A stretch of 64,000 nucleotides of DNA. It comes from an uncultured Prevotellaceae bacterium. Its GTDB lineage: Bacteria; Bacteroidota; Bacteroidia; Bacteroidales; Bacteroidaceae. The position numbers and the translations under genes were made by a program. Shown here in pieces: positions 48,119 to 59,029 of the stretch. The stretch's first letter is position 1. Every line of letters begins with the position of its first letter. The stretch is from assembly GCA_946534585.1 (NCBI GenBank), contig CAMNCV010000066.1, positions 1-64,000 of the forward strand, given 5' to 3'. The notes below the pieces were generated by a model. The model had not been told where the DNA came from. It saw nothing but the letters and a program-made list of their open reading frames with translations, and did not search any database.

Positions 48119-49480
48119 GTGTTTGAAAATTTAAGTGACAGACTTGAACGCTCGTTCAAAATACTTAAGGGTGAAGGAAAGATAACCGAAATCAACGTAG
48201 CAGAAACGCTGAAAGATGTACGTCGTGCATTATTAGATGCTGATGTAAACTATAAAGTGGCCAAAAGCTTTACTGACACAGTGAAGCAGAAGGCTCTGGG
48301 CATGAACGTACTCACCGCTATCAAGCCTGGCCAATTGATGGTCAAACTAGTTCATGATGAACTTGCGACCTTGATGGGAGTTGAAGCTAAGGATTTAAAT
48401 CTAAATGGCAAACCAGCTGTAATCATGATGGCAGGTCTGAATGGCGCTGGTAAGACTACGATGTCTGGTAAACTTGCTAAATTACTTAAGGAAAAGCGCA
48501 ACAAGCGCCCTCTGCTTGCAGCTTGTGACACATTCCGTCCTGCCGCTATGGAACAGCTGCGTGTATTAGCAGAGCAAATTGATGTACCTATATATATGGA
48601 GCCAGGTGCAACAGACCCCGTACAAGTTGCACAGAATGCCATTAAGGAAGCGAAAGCTAAAGCATACGATGTTGTAATCGTCGATACTGCAGGACGTCAG
48701 TCTATTGATGAAGAGTTAATGAAGCAAGCAGAAAACATCAAAGCTGCTGTAATGCCTGATGAAACGCTACTTGTTGTTGACTCAATGACAGGTCAGGATG
48801 CTGTAAATACAGCAAAGACCTTCAACGAACGCCTTGAGATTGATGGTGTTATACTTACAAAGCTCGATGGTGATACTCGCGGTGGTGCTGCGTTGTCAAT
48901 ACGTACCGTGGTTGACAAACCAATCAAGTTCATTGGTACGGGAGAGAAGATGGAAGCACTTGATGTGTTTCATCCCGAACGTATGGCCGACCGTATCTTA
49001 GGTATGGGTGATGTCGTATCACTTGTAGAGCGTGCGCAAGAACAGTTTGACCTTGAAGAGGCAAAGCGTCTGCAGAAGAAAATTGCAAAGAATAAATTTG
49101 ACTTCAACGATTTCCTTGGTCAGATTCAGCAAATCAAGAAAATGGGTAATATTAAAGATCTGGCATCTATGATTCCTGGAGTGGGCAAGGCTATTAAAGA
49201 CGTAGATATTGACGATGATGCCTTCAAAGGTATAGAGGCTATAATCTACTCGATGACACCAAAGGAACGTTCAAACCCTGAAATCATAAACCAGTCACGC
49301 AAAAACCGTATAGCAAAAGGCTCTGGTACCAACATCCAAGAGGTTAACCGACTGATAAAGCAGTTTGACCAAATGCGTAAAATGATGCGCATGATTTCTG
49401 GCCATAATATGGGTGGTATGGCAAAGATGGCTGGTATGATGGGCAAGATGAAGGGAATGCCAGGAATGCCAAGAATGTAA
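48119..49480 (+). CDS. ffh: Signal recognition particle protein Ffh
   Basis: 453 residues; GTG start at 48119, giving the conserved beginning MFENLSDRLERSF. The N domain is followed by the SRP GTPase (GLNGAGKTT, DTFRPAAMEQL, DTAGRQ, TKLDGDTRGGAALS) and a methionine-rich M domain ending MGKMKGMPGMPRM that binds signal peptides and 4.5S RNA. It directs ribosomes making membrane proteins to FtsY. folD follows after 20 bp. No SRP RNA gene was seen nearby. Confidence 0.96.
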   Translation: MFENLSDRLERSFKILKGEGKITEINVAETLKDVRRALLDADVNYKVAKSFTDTVKQKALGMNVLTAIKPGQLMVKLVHDELATLMGVEAKDLNLNGKPAVIMMAGLNGAGKTTMSGKLAKLLKEKRNKRPLLAACDTFRPAAMEQLRVLAEQIDVPIYMEPGATDPVQVAQNAIKEAKAKAYDVVIVDTAGRQSIDEELMKQAENIKAAVMPDETLLVVDSMTGQDAVNTAKTFNERLEIDGVILTKLDGDTRGGAALSIRTVVDKPIKFIGTGEKMEALDVFHPERMADRILGMGDVVSLVERAQEQFDLEEAKRLQKKIAKNKFDFNDFLGQIQQIKKMGNIKDLASMIPGVGKAIKDVDIDDDAFKGIEAIIYSMTPKERSNPEIINQSRKNRIAKGSGTNIQEVNRLIKQFDQMRKMMRMISGHNMGGMAKMAGMMGKMKGMPGMPRM

Positions 49481-49500
49481 ATCTTTCAAATTAAAACGAT

Positions 49501-50379
49501 ATGCAATTAATAGACGGAAAAGCAACTGCAGCTGCTATAAAAGCAGAGATTGCCGAAGAAGTAAAACAAATAAAAGCTAAAGGAGGCAAGCAACCACACC
49601 TTGCAGCTGTACTCGTAGGTCATGATGGAGGTTCTGAAACATACGTTAAAAATAAAGTATTGGCGTGTGAAGCCTGCGGTTTCAAAAGCACCTTGATACG
49701 CTATGAGGACAACATTACAGAAGAAGAGCTCCTAAAGTGTGTTGATAATCTGAACAAAGACGCTGATGTTGACGGCTTCATCGTACAACTTCCACTCCCG
49801 AAGCACATCAATGAGCAAAAAATAATAGAAGCAATAGATTACACTAAGGACGTAGATGGTTTCCATCCCATTAACGTTGGTCGCATGGCTATTGGATTAC
49901 CTTGCTTCATCTCTGCCACTCCGTTGGGTATCATTACCTTATTGAAACGCTACAATATTGAGACGAGCGGAAAGAAATGCGTTGTTTTAGGACGCTCAAA
50001 TATAGTAGGAAAACCTATGGCACAACTTATGATGCAGAAGGAATTTGGCGATGCAACCGTAACCGTTTGCCATTCTCATTCTGCAGATCTGAAGAAAGAA
50101 TGTCGCGAAGCTGACATTATTATTGCCGCCATTGGTCGTCCTGGTTTCGTAACAGCCGACATGGTTAAAGACGGTGCAGTAATTGTTGATGTAGGCACCA
50201 CACGTATCCCAGACGCTACGCGCAAAAGTGGTTTCCGTCTATCTGGCGATGTGGATTTCGAACATGTAGCAGAAAAATGTTCTTTCATCACCCCCGTTCC
50301 TGGTGGTGTAGGTCCTATGACTATTTGCTCTTTAATGAAAAACACTCTTGCTGCAGGCAAAAAAGAGTATTACAAGTAA
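49501..50379 (+). CDS. folD: Methylenetetrahydrofolate dehydrogenase/cyclohydrolase
   Basis: 292 residues. It interconverts methylene-, methenyl- and formyl-tetrahydrofolate. [16 protein letters not shown] carries the catalytic Lys/Tyr region; [36 protein letters not shown] (Rossmann loop) and [10 protein letters not shown] are intact. Probably co-transcribed with ffh. A strong terminator follows at 50404-50452. Confidence 0.96.
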   Translation: MQLIDGKATAAAIKAEIAEEVKQIKAKGGKQPHLAAVLVGHDGGSETYVKNKVLACEACGFKSTLIRYEDNITEEELLKCVDNLNKDADVDGFIVQLPLPKHINEQKIIEAIDYTKDVDGFHPINVGRMAIGLPCFISATPLGIITLLKRYNIETSGKKCVVLGRSNIVGKPMAQLMMQKEFGDATVTVCHSHSADLKKECREADIIIAAIGRPGFVTADMVKDGAVIVDVGTTRIPDATRKSGFRLSGDVDFEHVAEKCSFITPVPGGVGPMTICSLMKNTLAAGKKEYYK

Positions 50380-50403
50380 CACTTTTTATATACATCATAT
50401 AAT

Positions 50404-50452
50404 AAAAATACGCTCAGCGTTGGACATTTCGCCATTGCTGAGCGTATTTTTT
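50404..50452 (+). terminator. Intrinsic terminator after folD
   Basis: A 15-bp stem (50404-50418 with 50437-50451) around an 18-nt loop; the 3' arm ends in a run of T. The A-run on the other side would let it work for leftward transcripts too. Confidence 0.85.
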
Positions 50453-50476
50453 GTTTTCTATCGTAAATTACTCCAC

Positions 50477-50564
50477 GCTGTAAAAGCTATGTGATTATAC
50501 TGTAAAAGCTATGTGATTACACTGCAATAGCTATCTGATTACAACGTAAAAGCATACTGATTAC
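50477..50564. repeat. 22-bp tandem array 4 (4 units)
   Basis: Four contiguous 22-bp units (starts 50477, 50499, 50521, 50543). Units 1 and 2 share GTAAAAGCTATGTGATTA. The last TTAC (50561-50564) contains the stop codon of the leftward glycosidase gene. Confidence 0.92.
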
Positions 50565-52795
50565 TGCATCTTGTTAAGTCCTTCCCACTTTACATTCCAC
50601 TTGCCATTATGTGGAAAACCCGGGTTCTTCACATCTGGACATCCATCCCAACCTGCACACATCATAGCAACGGCATTAAGCAAAGCACCATTGCCTGGCA
50701 GATACAAACGCAGACGCTTAGGCTCTTGATAGTTATGACCTGAAACCAAATAAGTATTTTTCCCCTTATCTATCAACAATGCGCGCACTGCACTTTCGCC
50801 ATCTCCAAGACGGGCTGCACACATGGCTGTCATACCGTAGTCCCATCCCCACGTTGTGTCCCAATTCCAATTGTCAAATACCCACAACAGAGTACGTTGC
50901 ATTTTTGCCCTATCATATAATCCATAGTCAGGCAACAATCCACAAGCACCAAGTACAGCAGGGTGATCAGAACGGCATTTTAATCTAAATTCCGTCTCTG
51001 TCAACTGTTTCTTTCCTGTGTCTCCACCGTAATTGAATGGATCGAAAGCCGAATTCTCTTCTGTTTTTTGTCCATCCTCTGTTAAGAATGGCTGCGAAGC
51101 CTCACCTGCTGTATATATATCCTCATATTCTGCAAGCGAAGCCATACGACGTATTATGTCATCCCATTCCTTATGGCGTTGCAACCCACGGCGCTCACGC
51201 CATTTCTGTGCAGTGGTAAGGCCATACACCCAATATGCCTGCTCGAACGGATGATTGAAAGAAAAATCCTTTGACATAGCCTCTTGCATAGCAGTCTGTC
51301 CATATAAACGTATTTTTCCATTCTTATCTACATCACATGACATAGCGAAATCAGCCATAAACTCAGCCGTTTCCTCTACTTGCTTAGCATACTTGTCAAG
51401 CGTAACTGCATTAGGATAGCGTCTGTACAATTCCTCTGCCATATATATATAATGTGGCTGTTGCCAAGTGAGGAATGAGCCGACATTAGATGGAGACTCC
51501 CCTACCCATGGATCTGTCATTTTCATCCAACGTACGCCTTTAAATCCTTGTCTTTTCGCTATCTGCTTTGCATAAGGATATGCTTTATCATTATACCATT
51601 TCATTATCCTCTCAAGTACTTGCGGACGGTTCCATAATGAAAAATCAACCATGTGCCACCATGTCATCTCTAAATGCGGACGACCATACCAAGAGTTATA
51701 GGTCAAACCTGTCTCCTGCGGAGGAGTATCGTTTGCGCAATTTATATACGTAAGGTATTGCGAGAGCACAACCCTACGCTCCAATTCTTTTGCTCTCTCG
51801 TCCGTGCAATCAGAAAAATCGACGATTGCTCCATCTTCCCACCAATTATTCCAATACTGCTTAACACTCTCAAAGGCTGTTTTTAGATTGAAAGCCTTTA
51901 ATATCTGCGGATTATTCTCAACGTATTCTACACATACTGTCAAGTCTTCTGACTTTGGTCTCAATACAAATGTATGTTCTTTCGTTTTGCCGAAAGAAGC
52001 CTTACCCGTCCATATTACTTTCACGTAGTATGAGGTATTGTCTATTATATGTCTCAATAATACAGCGTTATCATAGCGATTTACAATCTCTGAAGAATGT
52101 TTTTCATCGTTTTCCCAATCCGTTGCAGCATCAGCATGCTTACCTGTAACATATGGAAGTGAAAGACAGATATATGCCTTACCTTTCTTAAATGCTTTTG
52201 TTTTTACGTTAAACAACATACCTGAGCCATTTGTTTCAGATGCTGTCATAACACTATAAACCTCACCACTGACTGTATAATTTGAGAAAATCGTCCCATC
52301 ATATAGATTAAGAGTCTGTTTGATATTCTTTACCTCGCTAACTGGCAAGTTTTTCCCTTGATCCGTAAATACCAATCCTATATTACCAAGATTTAAACGA
52401 TGTGGATTAACGCGAAAATACTCTGTAGCATCTTTATTTTTTCCTTCCGTCTTATATTCTACAGCATAAACTTCTTCGCGACCATGCCCTAAGTTCATTT
52501 TCTTTTGTGTATCTTCTGGCTTCAGTCCTTTGGAATTAGGAAAAGAATGCCATCCCCAATCTGACATAGCACACAATGGTATGCCATTCTCACATTCCTG
52601 CGGATATGACTGCAAGCCTGTAACATCTACTGTAACGGAGAAATGACCATTTCCAACACTGAGAGAATTCAACGGATCAAAAGCACTTATTACAGGAGCA
52701 TTACGTGTCACTACTGCCTTACGACTAATGTTACTTGCTGACAGATTTATACTTAATACAGAAAAAAGAGCTGTAAATAAAAGATTTATGCGCAT
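50561..52795 (-). CDS. Secreted (alpha/alpha)6-barrel glycosidase, GH65-like
   Basis: 744 residues with a signal peptide (about 1-20). An N-terminal beta-sandwich (SVGNGHFSVTVDVTG) leads to a six-hairpin catalytic region with NSWYGRPHLEMTWWHMVDF and NWDTTWGWDYG, where acidic residues beside aromatics recall GH65 and related families. Substrate and exact family are uncertain. Its stop codon is formed by the last base pairs of repeat array 4. Confidence 0.6.
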   Translation of the reverse strand: MRINLLFTALFSVLSINLSASNISRKAVVTRNAPVISAFDPLNSLSVGNGHFSVTVDVTGLQSYPQECENGIPLCAMSDWGWHSFPNSKGLKPEDTQKKMNLGHGREEVYAVEYKTEGKNKDATEYFRVNPHRLNLGNIGLVFTDQGKNLPVSEVKNIKQTLNLYDGTIFSNYTVSGEVYSVMTASETNGSGMLFNVKTKAFKKGKAYICLSLPYVTGKHADAATDWENDEKHSSEIVNRYDNAVLLRHIIDNTSYYVKVIWTGKASFGKTKEHTFVLRPKSEDLTVCVEYVENNPQILKAFNLKTAFESVKQYWNNWWEDGAIVDFSDCTDERAKELERRVVLSQYLTYINCANDTPPQETGLTYNSWYGRPHLEMTWWHMVDFSLWNRPQVLERIMKWYNDKAYPYAKQIAKRQGFKGVRWMKMTDPWVGESPSNVGSFLTWQQPHYIYMAEELYRRYPNAVTLDKYAKQVEETAEFMADFAMSCDVDKNGKIRLYGQTAMQEAMSKDFSFNHPFEQAYWVYGLTTAQKWRERRGLQRHKEWDDIIRRMASLAEYEDIYTAGEASQPFLTEDGQKTEENSAFDPFNYGGDTGKKQLTETEFRLKCRSDHPAVLGACGLLPDYGLYDRAKMQRTLLWVFDNWNWDTTWGWDYGMTAMCAARLGDGESAVRALLIDKGKNTYLVSGHNYQEPKRLRLYLPGNGALLNAVAMMCAGWDGCPDVKNPGFPHNGKWNVKWEGLNKMQ

Positions 52796-52821
52796 AGATT
52801 ATATTTTTATTATTTTGCATA

Positions 52822-52853
52822 CAAAGGTAATATTTTTTTCTTTTACGGGCAAC
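52822..52853 (-). promoter_or_regulatory. Promoter of the GH65-like gene
   Basis: Leftward TTG within GTTG (52853-52850), 20 bp, then TACCTTTG (52829-52822), about 27 bp before the ATG at 52795. Confidence 0.6.
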
Positions 52854-52895
52854 TTATTTTAGTCATAAATATAATCTAAAAGATAAAAAACTGAT

Positions 52896-52927
52896 AAAAA
52901 AAAACGGATTCGGAAAAAACCGAACCC
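52896..52927 (-). terminator. Enolase terminator
   Basis: Read leftwards: GGGTTCGG, a loop of T6, CCGAATCCG, then nine T (52904-52896). It is a classic intrinsic terminator with one mismatch in the stem. Confidence 0.85.
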
Positions 52928-52954
52928 ATTTTTCTTATAGCAGATAATAGTTGA

Positions 52955-54292
<1,338 letters not shown>

Positions 54293-54304
54293 TCAAAAAC
54301 GTTG

Positions 54305-54312
54305 CAAAGTTA
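54305..54312 (-). promoter_or_regulatory. Probable eno -7 element
   Basis: TAACTTTG reads leftwards at 54312-54305, about 43 bp before the ATG. No clear TTTG lies about 20 bp upstream. Confidence 0.5.
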
Positions 54313-54382
54313 CAAAAAAATATCCAAATATTTACCATAATTACGATTGTTTTTAAGTTGTAACAACATATTTAGCGGTTTT

Positions 54383-54415
54383 ATTGTTGTTTTTTAATTT
54401 TATTTTGTAACTTTG
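54383..54415 (+). promoter_or_regulatory. Promoter of the DMP19-like/smpB pair
   Basis: ATTG (54383-54386), 21 bp, then TAACTTTG (54408-54415), about 23 bp before the ATG at 54438. Confidence 0.6.
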
Positions 54416-54437
54416 TAATCTGTAAATTACAAGTATC

Positions 54438-54944
54438 ATGATAGAAGTAAAAATTAAAGACAGTGAACTGTCCGCTTGCGCTAAAGACGGCATTGACGCT
54501 TTTCTCAATCTCATAATTTCGCGAATACGCGAGGTTATAGGCGGTGAACTCTCAGTTGAGAATATGCCACTCATGTCATCAAGCCAAATAACGCTCATAG
54601 GTTACGCAACACTGCGTGATGAACTGATGGACGGGGGATTTATCCAGTTAATCCACAATGGCTACGGAGTTTTCTTCTTCCGTAATCTTTTTGATCTTGC
54701 TATGAAGCAATGGGGACTTGACGATTTATGTCGTATGATGCGGAAAGCAAAGAATAGATACATGAAATATCACTCCAAGATTGAACAAGAGATGAGTGAT
54801 GAAGAATTCATGGCTTTATACGAGCAATTACCAGACTTCGAAGAATTAGATGATGAATTCATAACTAACGAGGAAGAATGGACAAACATGGTGGCACATT
54901 ATGTTGACGAACATCTTACAGACTTCATAGAAATTGAACAATGA
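54438..54944 (+). CDS. DUF4375/DMP19-like acidic protein
   Basis: 168 residues, no signal peptide. The middle ([25 protein letters not shown] split by the helix turn) resembles the DMP19/DUF4375 fold, whose Neisseria founder mimics DNA and sequesters a repressor. The last 50 residues are strongly acidic ([20 protein letters not shown]), fitting a DNA-mimic surface. Its role here is unknown. Its stop overlaps the smpB start by 4 bp. Confidence 0.6.
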   Translation: MIEVKIKDSELSACAKDGIDAFLNLIISRIREVIGGELSVENMPLMSSSQITLIGYATLRDELMDGGFIQLIHNGYGVFFFRNLFDLAMKQWGLDDLCRMMRKAKNRYMKYHSKIEQEMSDEEFMALYEQLPDFEELDDEFITNEEEWTNMVAHYVDEHLTDFIEIEQ

Positions 54945-55420
54945 ACAAAGAACAGCAAGAACTACGCAAGAAAAGTCCTGTGCAGATTAAAAATAAACGC
55001 GCAGCATTCGATTATCACTTCGTTGATACATATACGGCAGGTATTGTACTTACTGGTACTGAAATAAAAAGCATACGTATGGGCAAGGCATCACTTGTAG
55101 ATACTTTCTGTTATATTCACAATGGCGAAATCTGGGTAAAAGGAATGAATATCTCACCTTATTTCTATGGTAGCTATAACAATCATGAAGCACGACGTGA
55201 CAGAAAATTACTGCTTAACAAACGAGAAATACTCCATCTGGCCGAAGATTCGAAATCGCCAGGTTTCACTATAGTTCCAATTCTTATATTCATAGATGAT
55301 AAAGGCAGAGCAAAGGTTGATATAGCTCTTTGTCGTGGTAAAAAAGAATACGACAAACGAGAATCTCTTAAAGAGAAACAAGACAAGCGTGAAATGGAGC
55401 GAGCAATAAAAAGATTCTAA
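54941..55420 (+). CDS. smpB: SsrA-binding protein SmpB
   Basis: 159 residues. It binds tmRNA and brings it to stalled ribosomes for trans-translation. [49 protein letters not shown] and the basic C-terminal tail ([19 protein letters not shown]) are typical. No ssrA gene was found close by. Confidence 0.95.
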   Translation: MNKEQQELRKKSPVQIKNKRAAFDYHFVDTYTAGIVLTGTEIKSIRMGKASLVDTFCYIHNGEIWVKGMNISPYFYGSYNNHEARRDRKLLLNKREILHLAEDSKSPGFTIVPILIFIDDKGRAKVDIALCRGKKEYDKRESLKEKQDKREMERAIKRF

Positions 55421-55444
55421 CCAACACTCAAAAAAGTTTCTTAA

Positions 55445-55476
55445 TTTGTGTATATAAAAAAAAATTCTTACCTTTG
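55445..55476 (+). promoter_or_regulatory. Promoter of the slyD-aroC-purN unit
   Basis: TTTG (55445-55448), 20 bp, then TACCTTTG (55469-55476). The leader to the ATG at 55515 is about 32 nt. Confidence 0.75.
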
Positions 55477-55514
55477 CACTCAATTTTTATATCCAAACAA
55501 TACAACTATTATAA

Positions 55515-56102
55515 ATGACGAACAATTTCTACACTGTAGAGTACCGCCTATATACAATAAAAGACGGCCAACAAACACTGGTTGAGGAAATCAATGCAGC
55601 AGAGCCATTCGAATTTATCAGTGGTTTCGGAGTAACACTTCCTGCATTTGAAATGAATATTGAGACTCTTGGTAATGGCGACTCCTTCAACTTCAGCATC
55701 CCTTGTGCAGAAGCATACGGTGAATATGTAGATGAACGAGTAATCGACTTGGATAAGCAAATATTCTGCATAAACGGTAAACTGGATACATCACGAATAT
55801 ATCCTGATGCAGTAGTACCTCTGCAAAACGAAGATGGAAATCGTTTTATGGGACGTGTTCTCAGCATTACTGATGACAAGATACGTATTGACCTCAACCA
55901 TCCTTTGGCTGGCTGCGATTTGCGGTTTGAGGGCAATGTGATAGATAGCCACGAAGCTACAAACGAAGAAATTCAGTCTTTCGTCAATCGCCTTTCTGGC
56001 GGTGGATGCGGTGGATGCAGTGGCGGTGGATGCCATGGTGAAGGAGAACACGATTGCGATGGTGGCGGCTGTGGTAGCTGCGGTGGTGGATGTAAAGCAT
56101 AA
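55515..56102 (+). CDS. SlyD-like FKBP peptidyl-prolyl isomerase with Cys/His-rich tail
   Basis: 195 residues: an FKBP domain with an insert-in-flap (IF) chaperone module ([19 protein letters not shown], then [15 protein letters not shown]), and a C-terminal tail from about 160 with seven Cys and two His among glycines. In E. coli SlyD such a tail binds nickel for hydrogenase maturation. No hydrogenase genes are in the window. It begins a six-gene rightward unit. Confidence 0.85.
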   Translation: MTNNFYTVEYRLYTIKDGQQTLVEEINAAEPFEFISGFGVTLPAFEMNIETLGNGDSFNFSIPCAEAYGEYVDERVIDLDKQIFCINGKLDTSRIYPDAVVPLQNEDGNRFMGRVLSITDDKIRIDLNHPLAGCDLRFEGNVIDSHEATNEEIQSFVNRLSGGGCGGCSGGGCHGEGEHDCDGGGCGSCGGGCKA

Positions 56103-56104
56103 CT

Positions 56105-57193
56105 ATGAATACTTACGGACAATTATATAAAATAACGACCTTTGGCGAAAGCCATGGCACAGGTATCGGAGGCGTAATAGACGGAATACCTGCGGGGATT
56201 AAAGTTGACATGGAGTTCATACAAAGTGAACTTAATCGTCGGCGTCCAGGACAAAGTACTATTACGACAAGTCGTAACGAAGCAGACAAAGTCGAGATAC
56301 TTTCTGGTGTTTTTGAGGGTATGACCACAGGTTGCCCCATTGGTTTTGTTGTTCGTAACAGCGACCAACATTCTCAGGACTATGAGAACATGCGATGCCT
56401 CTACCGCCCGTCACACGCAGATTTCACCTATCAACAGAAATATGGCTTACGCGACCATCGTGGTGGAGGACGCTCTTCTGCTCGTATTACTATAAGCAGG
56501 TGTGTAGCAGGAGCCTTTGCTAAGTTAGTTCTAAATCAGCTGGGCATTCATATCTATGCATTTACATCACAGGTCGGAAACATAGCACTTGACTGTGATT
56601 ATTCGAAATACGACCTTACAAAAACAGAAAGCAATGTAGTACGCTGTCCTGATGCTGAAAAAGCTGCACAGATGGAAGCACTTATAAAAGAAGTAAAAGC
56701 AGACGGTGACACCATAGGCGGCACGGTAACTTGCATAATCAAAGGTTGTCCCGTGGGATTAGGCGAACCAGAGTTTGGAAAACTCCATCAGATGTTAGGA
56801 AGTGCAATGCTCAGTATTAATGCAGCCAAAGGTTTTGACTACGGCAAAGGTTTTAATGGACTTGCAGAACGCGGCAGTCAACAAAACGACCTTTACAAAC
56901 AAGGAGGCAGACTCGGTGCTACCATAACAAATAACAGCGGAGGAATACAAGGTGGCATATCAAATGGTGAAGATATATATTTTCGCGTAGCTTTCAAACC
57001 TGTTGCAACGCAGTTACGTGAGCAACCCACAATAGACTTAGAAGGGAATCCTACCACACTGAAAGCCAAAGGCAGACACGATCCTTGTGTTTTACCTCGA
57101 GCCGTACCTATAGTAGAGGCTATGGCAGCAATTACCATACTTGACTGCTATATGCTTTATAATTCACGCAATAATTTTCCTGATATGATATGA
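56105..57193 (+). CDS. aroC: Chorismate synthase
   Basis: 362 residues. It makes chorismate from EPSP with reduced FMN, ending the shikimate pathway. [43 protein letters not shown] and the C-terminal [18 protein letters not shown] are complete. It follows the SlyD-like gene by 2 bp and overlaps purN by 4 bp. Confidence 0.97.
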   Translation: MNTYGQLYKITTFGESHGTGIGGVIDGIPAGIKVDMEFIQSELNRRRPGQSTITTSRNEADKVEILSGVFEGMTTGCPIGFVVRNSDQHSQDYENMRCLYRPSHADFTYQQKYGLRDHRGGGRSSARITISRCVAGAFAKLVLNQLGIHIYAFTSQVGNIALDCDYSKYDLTKTESNVVRCPDAEKAAQMEALIKEVKADGDTIGGTVTCIIKGCPVGLGEPEFGKLHQMLGSAMLSINAAKGFDYGKGFNGLAERGSQQNDLYKQGGRLGATITNNSGGIQGGISNGEDIYFRVAFKPVATQLREQPTIDLEGNPTTLKAKGRHDPCVLPRAVPIVEAMAAITILDCYMLYNSRNNFPDMI

Positions 57194-57759
57194 AACATAA
57201 TTTAGCAATATTCGTAAGTGGAAGCGGTACTAACTGCGAAAATATTATACGTTATTTCAACAATAATGAGGATGTAAACATTAAGGTTGTCATTAGTAAT
57301 CGTAGCGATGCCTATGCCTTGGTTCGTGCGACTAATCTCGGAGTAAGAAACATTGTCGTCACTCGCAAACAGTTTGAAGAAACGCCTGATTATGTAATGG
57401 CACAAGTAGCAGACTGTGATTATATAATACTTGCAGGTTTCTTGCTTAAAGTTCCCGACTATCTCATAGAGGCATATCCAAATAGAATAATTAACCTGCA
57501 CCCTGCCCTCCTCCCTAAATACGGAGGTAAGGGCATGTATGGTCATCATGTCCATGAAGCGGTAAAAGCTGCGGGAGAAAAGGAAACTGGCATAACAATA
57601 CATTATGTTAACAGTGAAATTGATGGTGGAGCAATCATAGAACAGTTTAAGACCGCTCTCTCTTCTTCTGACACAATAGAAGATATTGAGCAGAAGATAC
57701 ATGTACTAGAACAAGAAAACTTCCCACAAGTAATCGAACGGGTACTGAAAGCTAATTAA
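57190..57759 (+). CDS. purN: Phosphoribosylglycinamide formyltransferase (PurN)
   Basis: 189 residues. It transfers formyl from 10-formyl-THF to GAR in purine synthesis. [12 protein letters not shown] at the start (phosphate loop), the catalytic triad in [17 protein letters not shown] (Asn, His) and [11 protein letters not shown] (Asp) are intact. It starts in the aroC stop codon. Confidence 0.95.
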   Translation: MKHNLAIFVSGSGTNCENIIRYFNNNEDVNIKVVISNRSDAYALVRATNLGVRNIVVTRKQFEETPDYVMAQVADCDYIILAGFLLKVPDYLIEAYPNRIINLHPALLPKYGGKGMYGHHVHEAVKAAGEKETGITIHYVNSEIDGGAIIEQFKTALSSSDTIEDIEQKIHVLEQENFPQVIERVLKAN

Positions 57760-57815
57760 CAGCCCAGCCCATAAATATTTTATAATTGTTAACTTTCAAA
57801 ATAAAAATCCACAAT

Positions 57816-58358
57816 ATGAGAGCAAGAAACGCTGAATGGTTTGAGACGAAAGTCCGCTATGAGAGACAGATGGAAGATGGACTGCAGAAGAAAGTCACAG
57901 AGAGTTATGTAGTTGATGCCGTATCCTTTACAGAAGCAGAAGAAACAATAACAGATGAACTCAGCAGCTATATTACTGGTGATTTCATTATTACGGACAT
58001 AAAGAAAGCAGCATACAAGGAAGTATTCTTCAGCGACAATCCAAATGACGACCATTGGTATAAAGTTAAGCTACAGTTTATCATAATTGACGAGAAATCT
58101 GGAAAAGAAAAATACTCAGCCCAAAATTTCCTTGTACAGAGTAATACATTGCAGAATGCTGTCAAGGGTGTAGAAAGCGTAATGAATACCGGTATGCAAG
58201 ACTGGAAATTATCTTCTGTAACAGAAACAACGCTGATGGATGTATTTGAGCATGACGGAGTGAATAAATCACCAAAGCGACAGGAAGATGACCGTCCAGA
58301 ATATGAGGATGCTCTCAATGCTGAGATGCAAAATAAAGAAGCAGAACAAGCAGTATAA
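57816..58358 (+). CDS. DUF4494 protein
   Basis: 180 residues, cytoplasmic, no signal. Motifs of the Bacteroidetes DUF4494 family: MRARNAEWFETKVRYERQ at the start, VDAVSFTEAE, WYKVKLQFI and a charged C-terminus. Function unknown. I chose the ATG at 57816; the 10-residue extension to 57786 has no ATG start. It lies between purN and yggS in the same unit. Confidence 0.8.
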   Translation: MRARNAEWFETKVRYERQMEDGLQKKVTESYVVDAVSFTEAEETITDELSSYITGDFIITDIKKAAYKEVFFSDNPNDDHWYKVKLQFIIIDEKSGKEKYSAQNFLVQSNTLQNAVKGVESVMNTGMQDWKLSSVTETTLMDVFEHDGVNKSPKRQEDDRPEYEDALNAEMQNKEAEQAV

Positions 58359-58375
58359 TAACTTCACATGACACT

Positions 58376-59029
58376 ATGATTAAAGACAACATCAAAGAGG
58401 TACGCGCCAACTTACAAGAGGGTGTTTGCTTAGTAGCCGTAAGCAAATATCATCCTATTGAGGCAGTGAAAGAAGCCTACGCTGAAGGACAGCGCATCTT
58501 TGGAGAAAGTCGCGAACAAGAATTGCGTATTAAATATGAATGTCTCCCCAAAGACATAAAATGGAACTTCATTGGTCATCTGCAAACTAACAAAGTAAAA
58601 TACATAGCACCATATATTTCTCTTATTGAGTCCGTTGACTCTCTGAAACTGATGAAAGAAATCAACAAACAAGCAGAGAAATGCAACCGCATTATCGACA
58701 TACTGCTTGAACTTCATTTGGCTACAGAGGAAACAAAAAGTGGTATGTTGCCAGCAGAATGTATGCAGTTACTTGATGGAAACGAATGGCGCGAAATGAA
58801 AAATATCAGGATTTGCGGCATAATGATGATGGCATCTGCTACCAATGATGAGAGCAAAATAAGAAAAGAATTCAAGCAAGCTGACGAGCTGTTTAATCGC
58901 ATCAAGGAACAATATTTCCGTGATGATGTAGCATTTAGCATAAAATCATATGGTATGAGCAATGATTATTTGCTTGCACAGGAATGTGGTTCTAACCATG
59001 TGAGAGTAGGTTCTAAGATTTTCTGTTGA
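58376..59029 (+). CDS. Pyridoxal-phosphate homeostasis protein (YggS/PLPBP)
   Basis: 217 residues, an alanine-racemase-like barrel without catalysis. VAVSKYHP carries the PLP lysine; GHLQTNKVKYI, ELHLATEETKSGM, GMSNDYLLA and RVGSKIF are typical. It buffers PLP levels. Its stop codon overlaps the TTG start of the TamB-like gene. Confidence 0.92.
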   Translation: MIKDNIKEVRANLQEGVCLVAVSKYHPIEAVKEAYAEGQRIFGESREQELRIKYECLPKDIKWNFIGHLQTNKVKYIAPYISLIESVDSLKLMKEINKQAEKCNRIIDILLELHLATEETKSGMLPAECMQLLDGNEWREMKNIRICGIMMMASATNDESKIRKEFKQADELFNRIKEQYFRDDVAFSIKSYGMSNDYLLAQECGSNHVRVGSKIFC

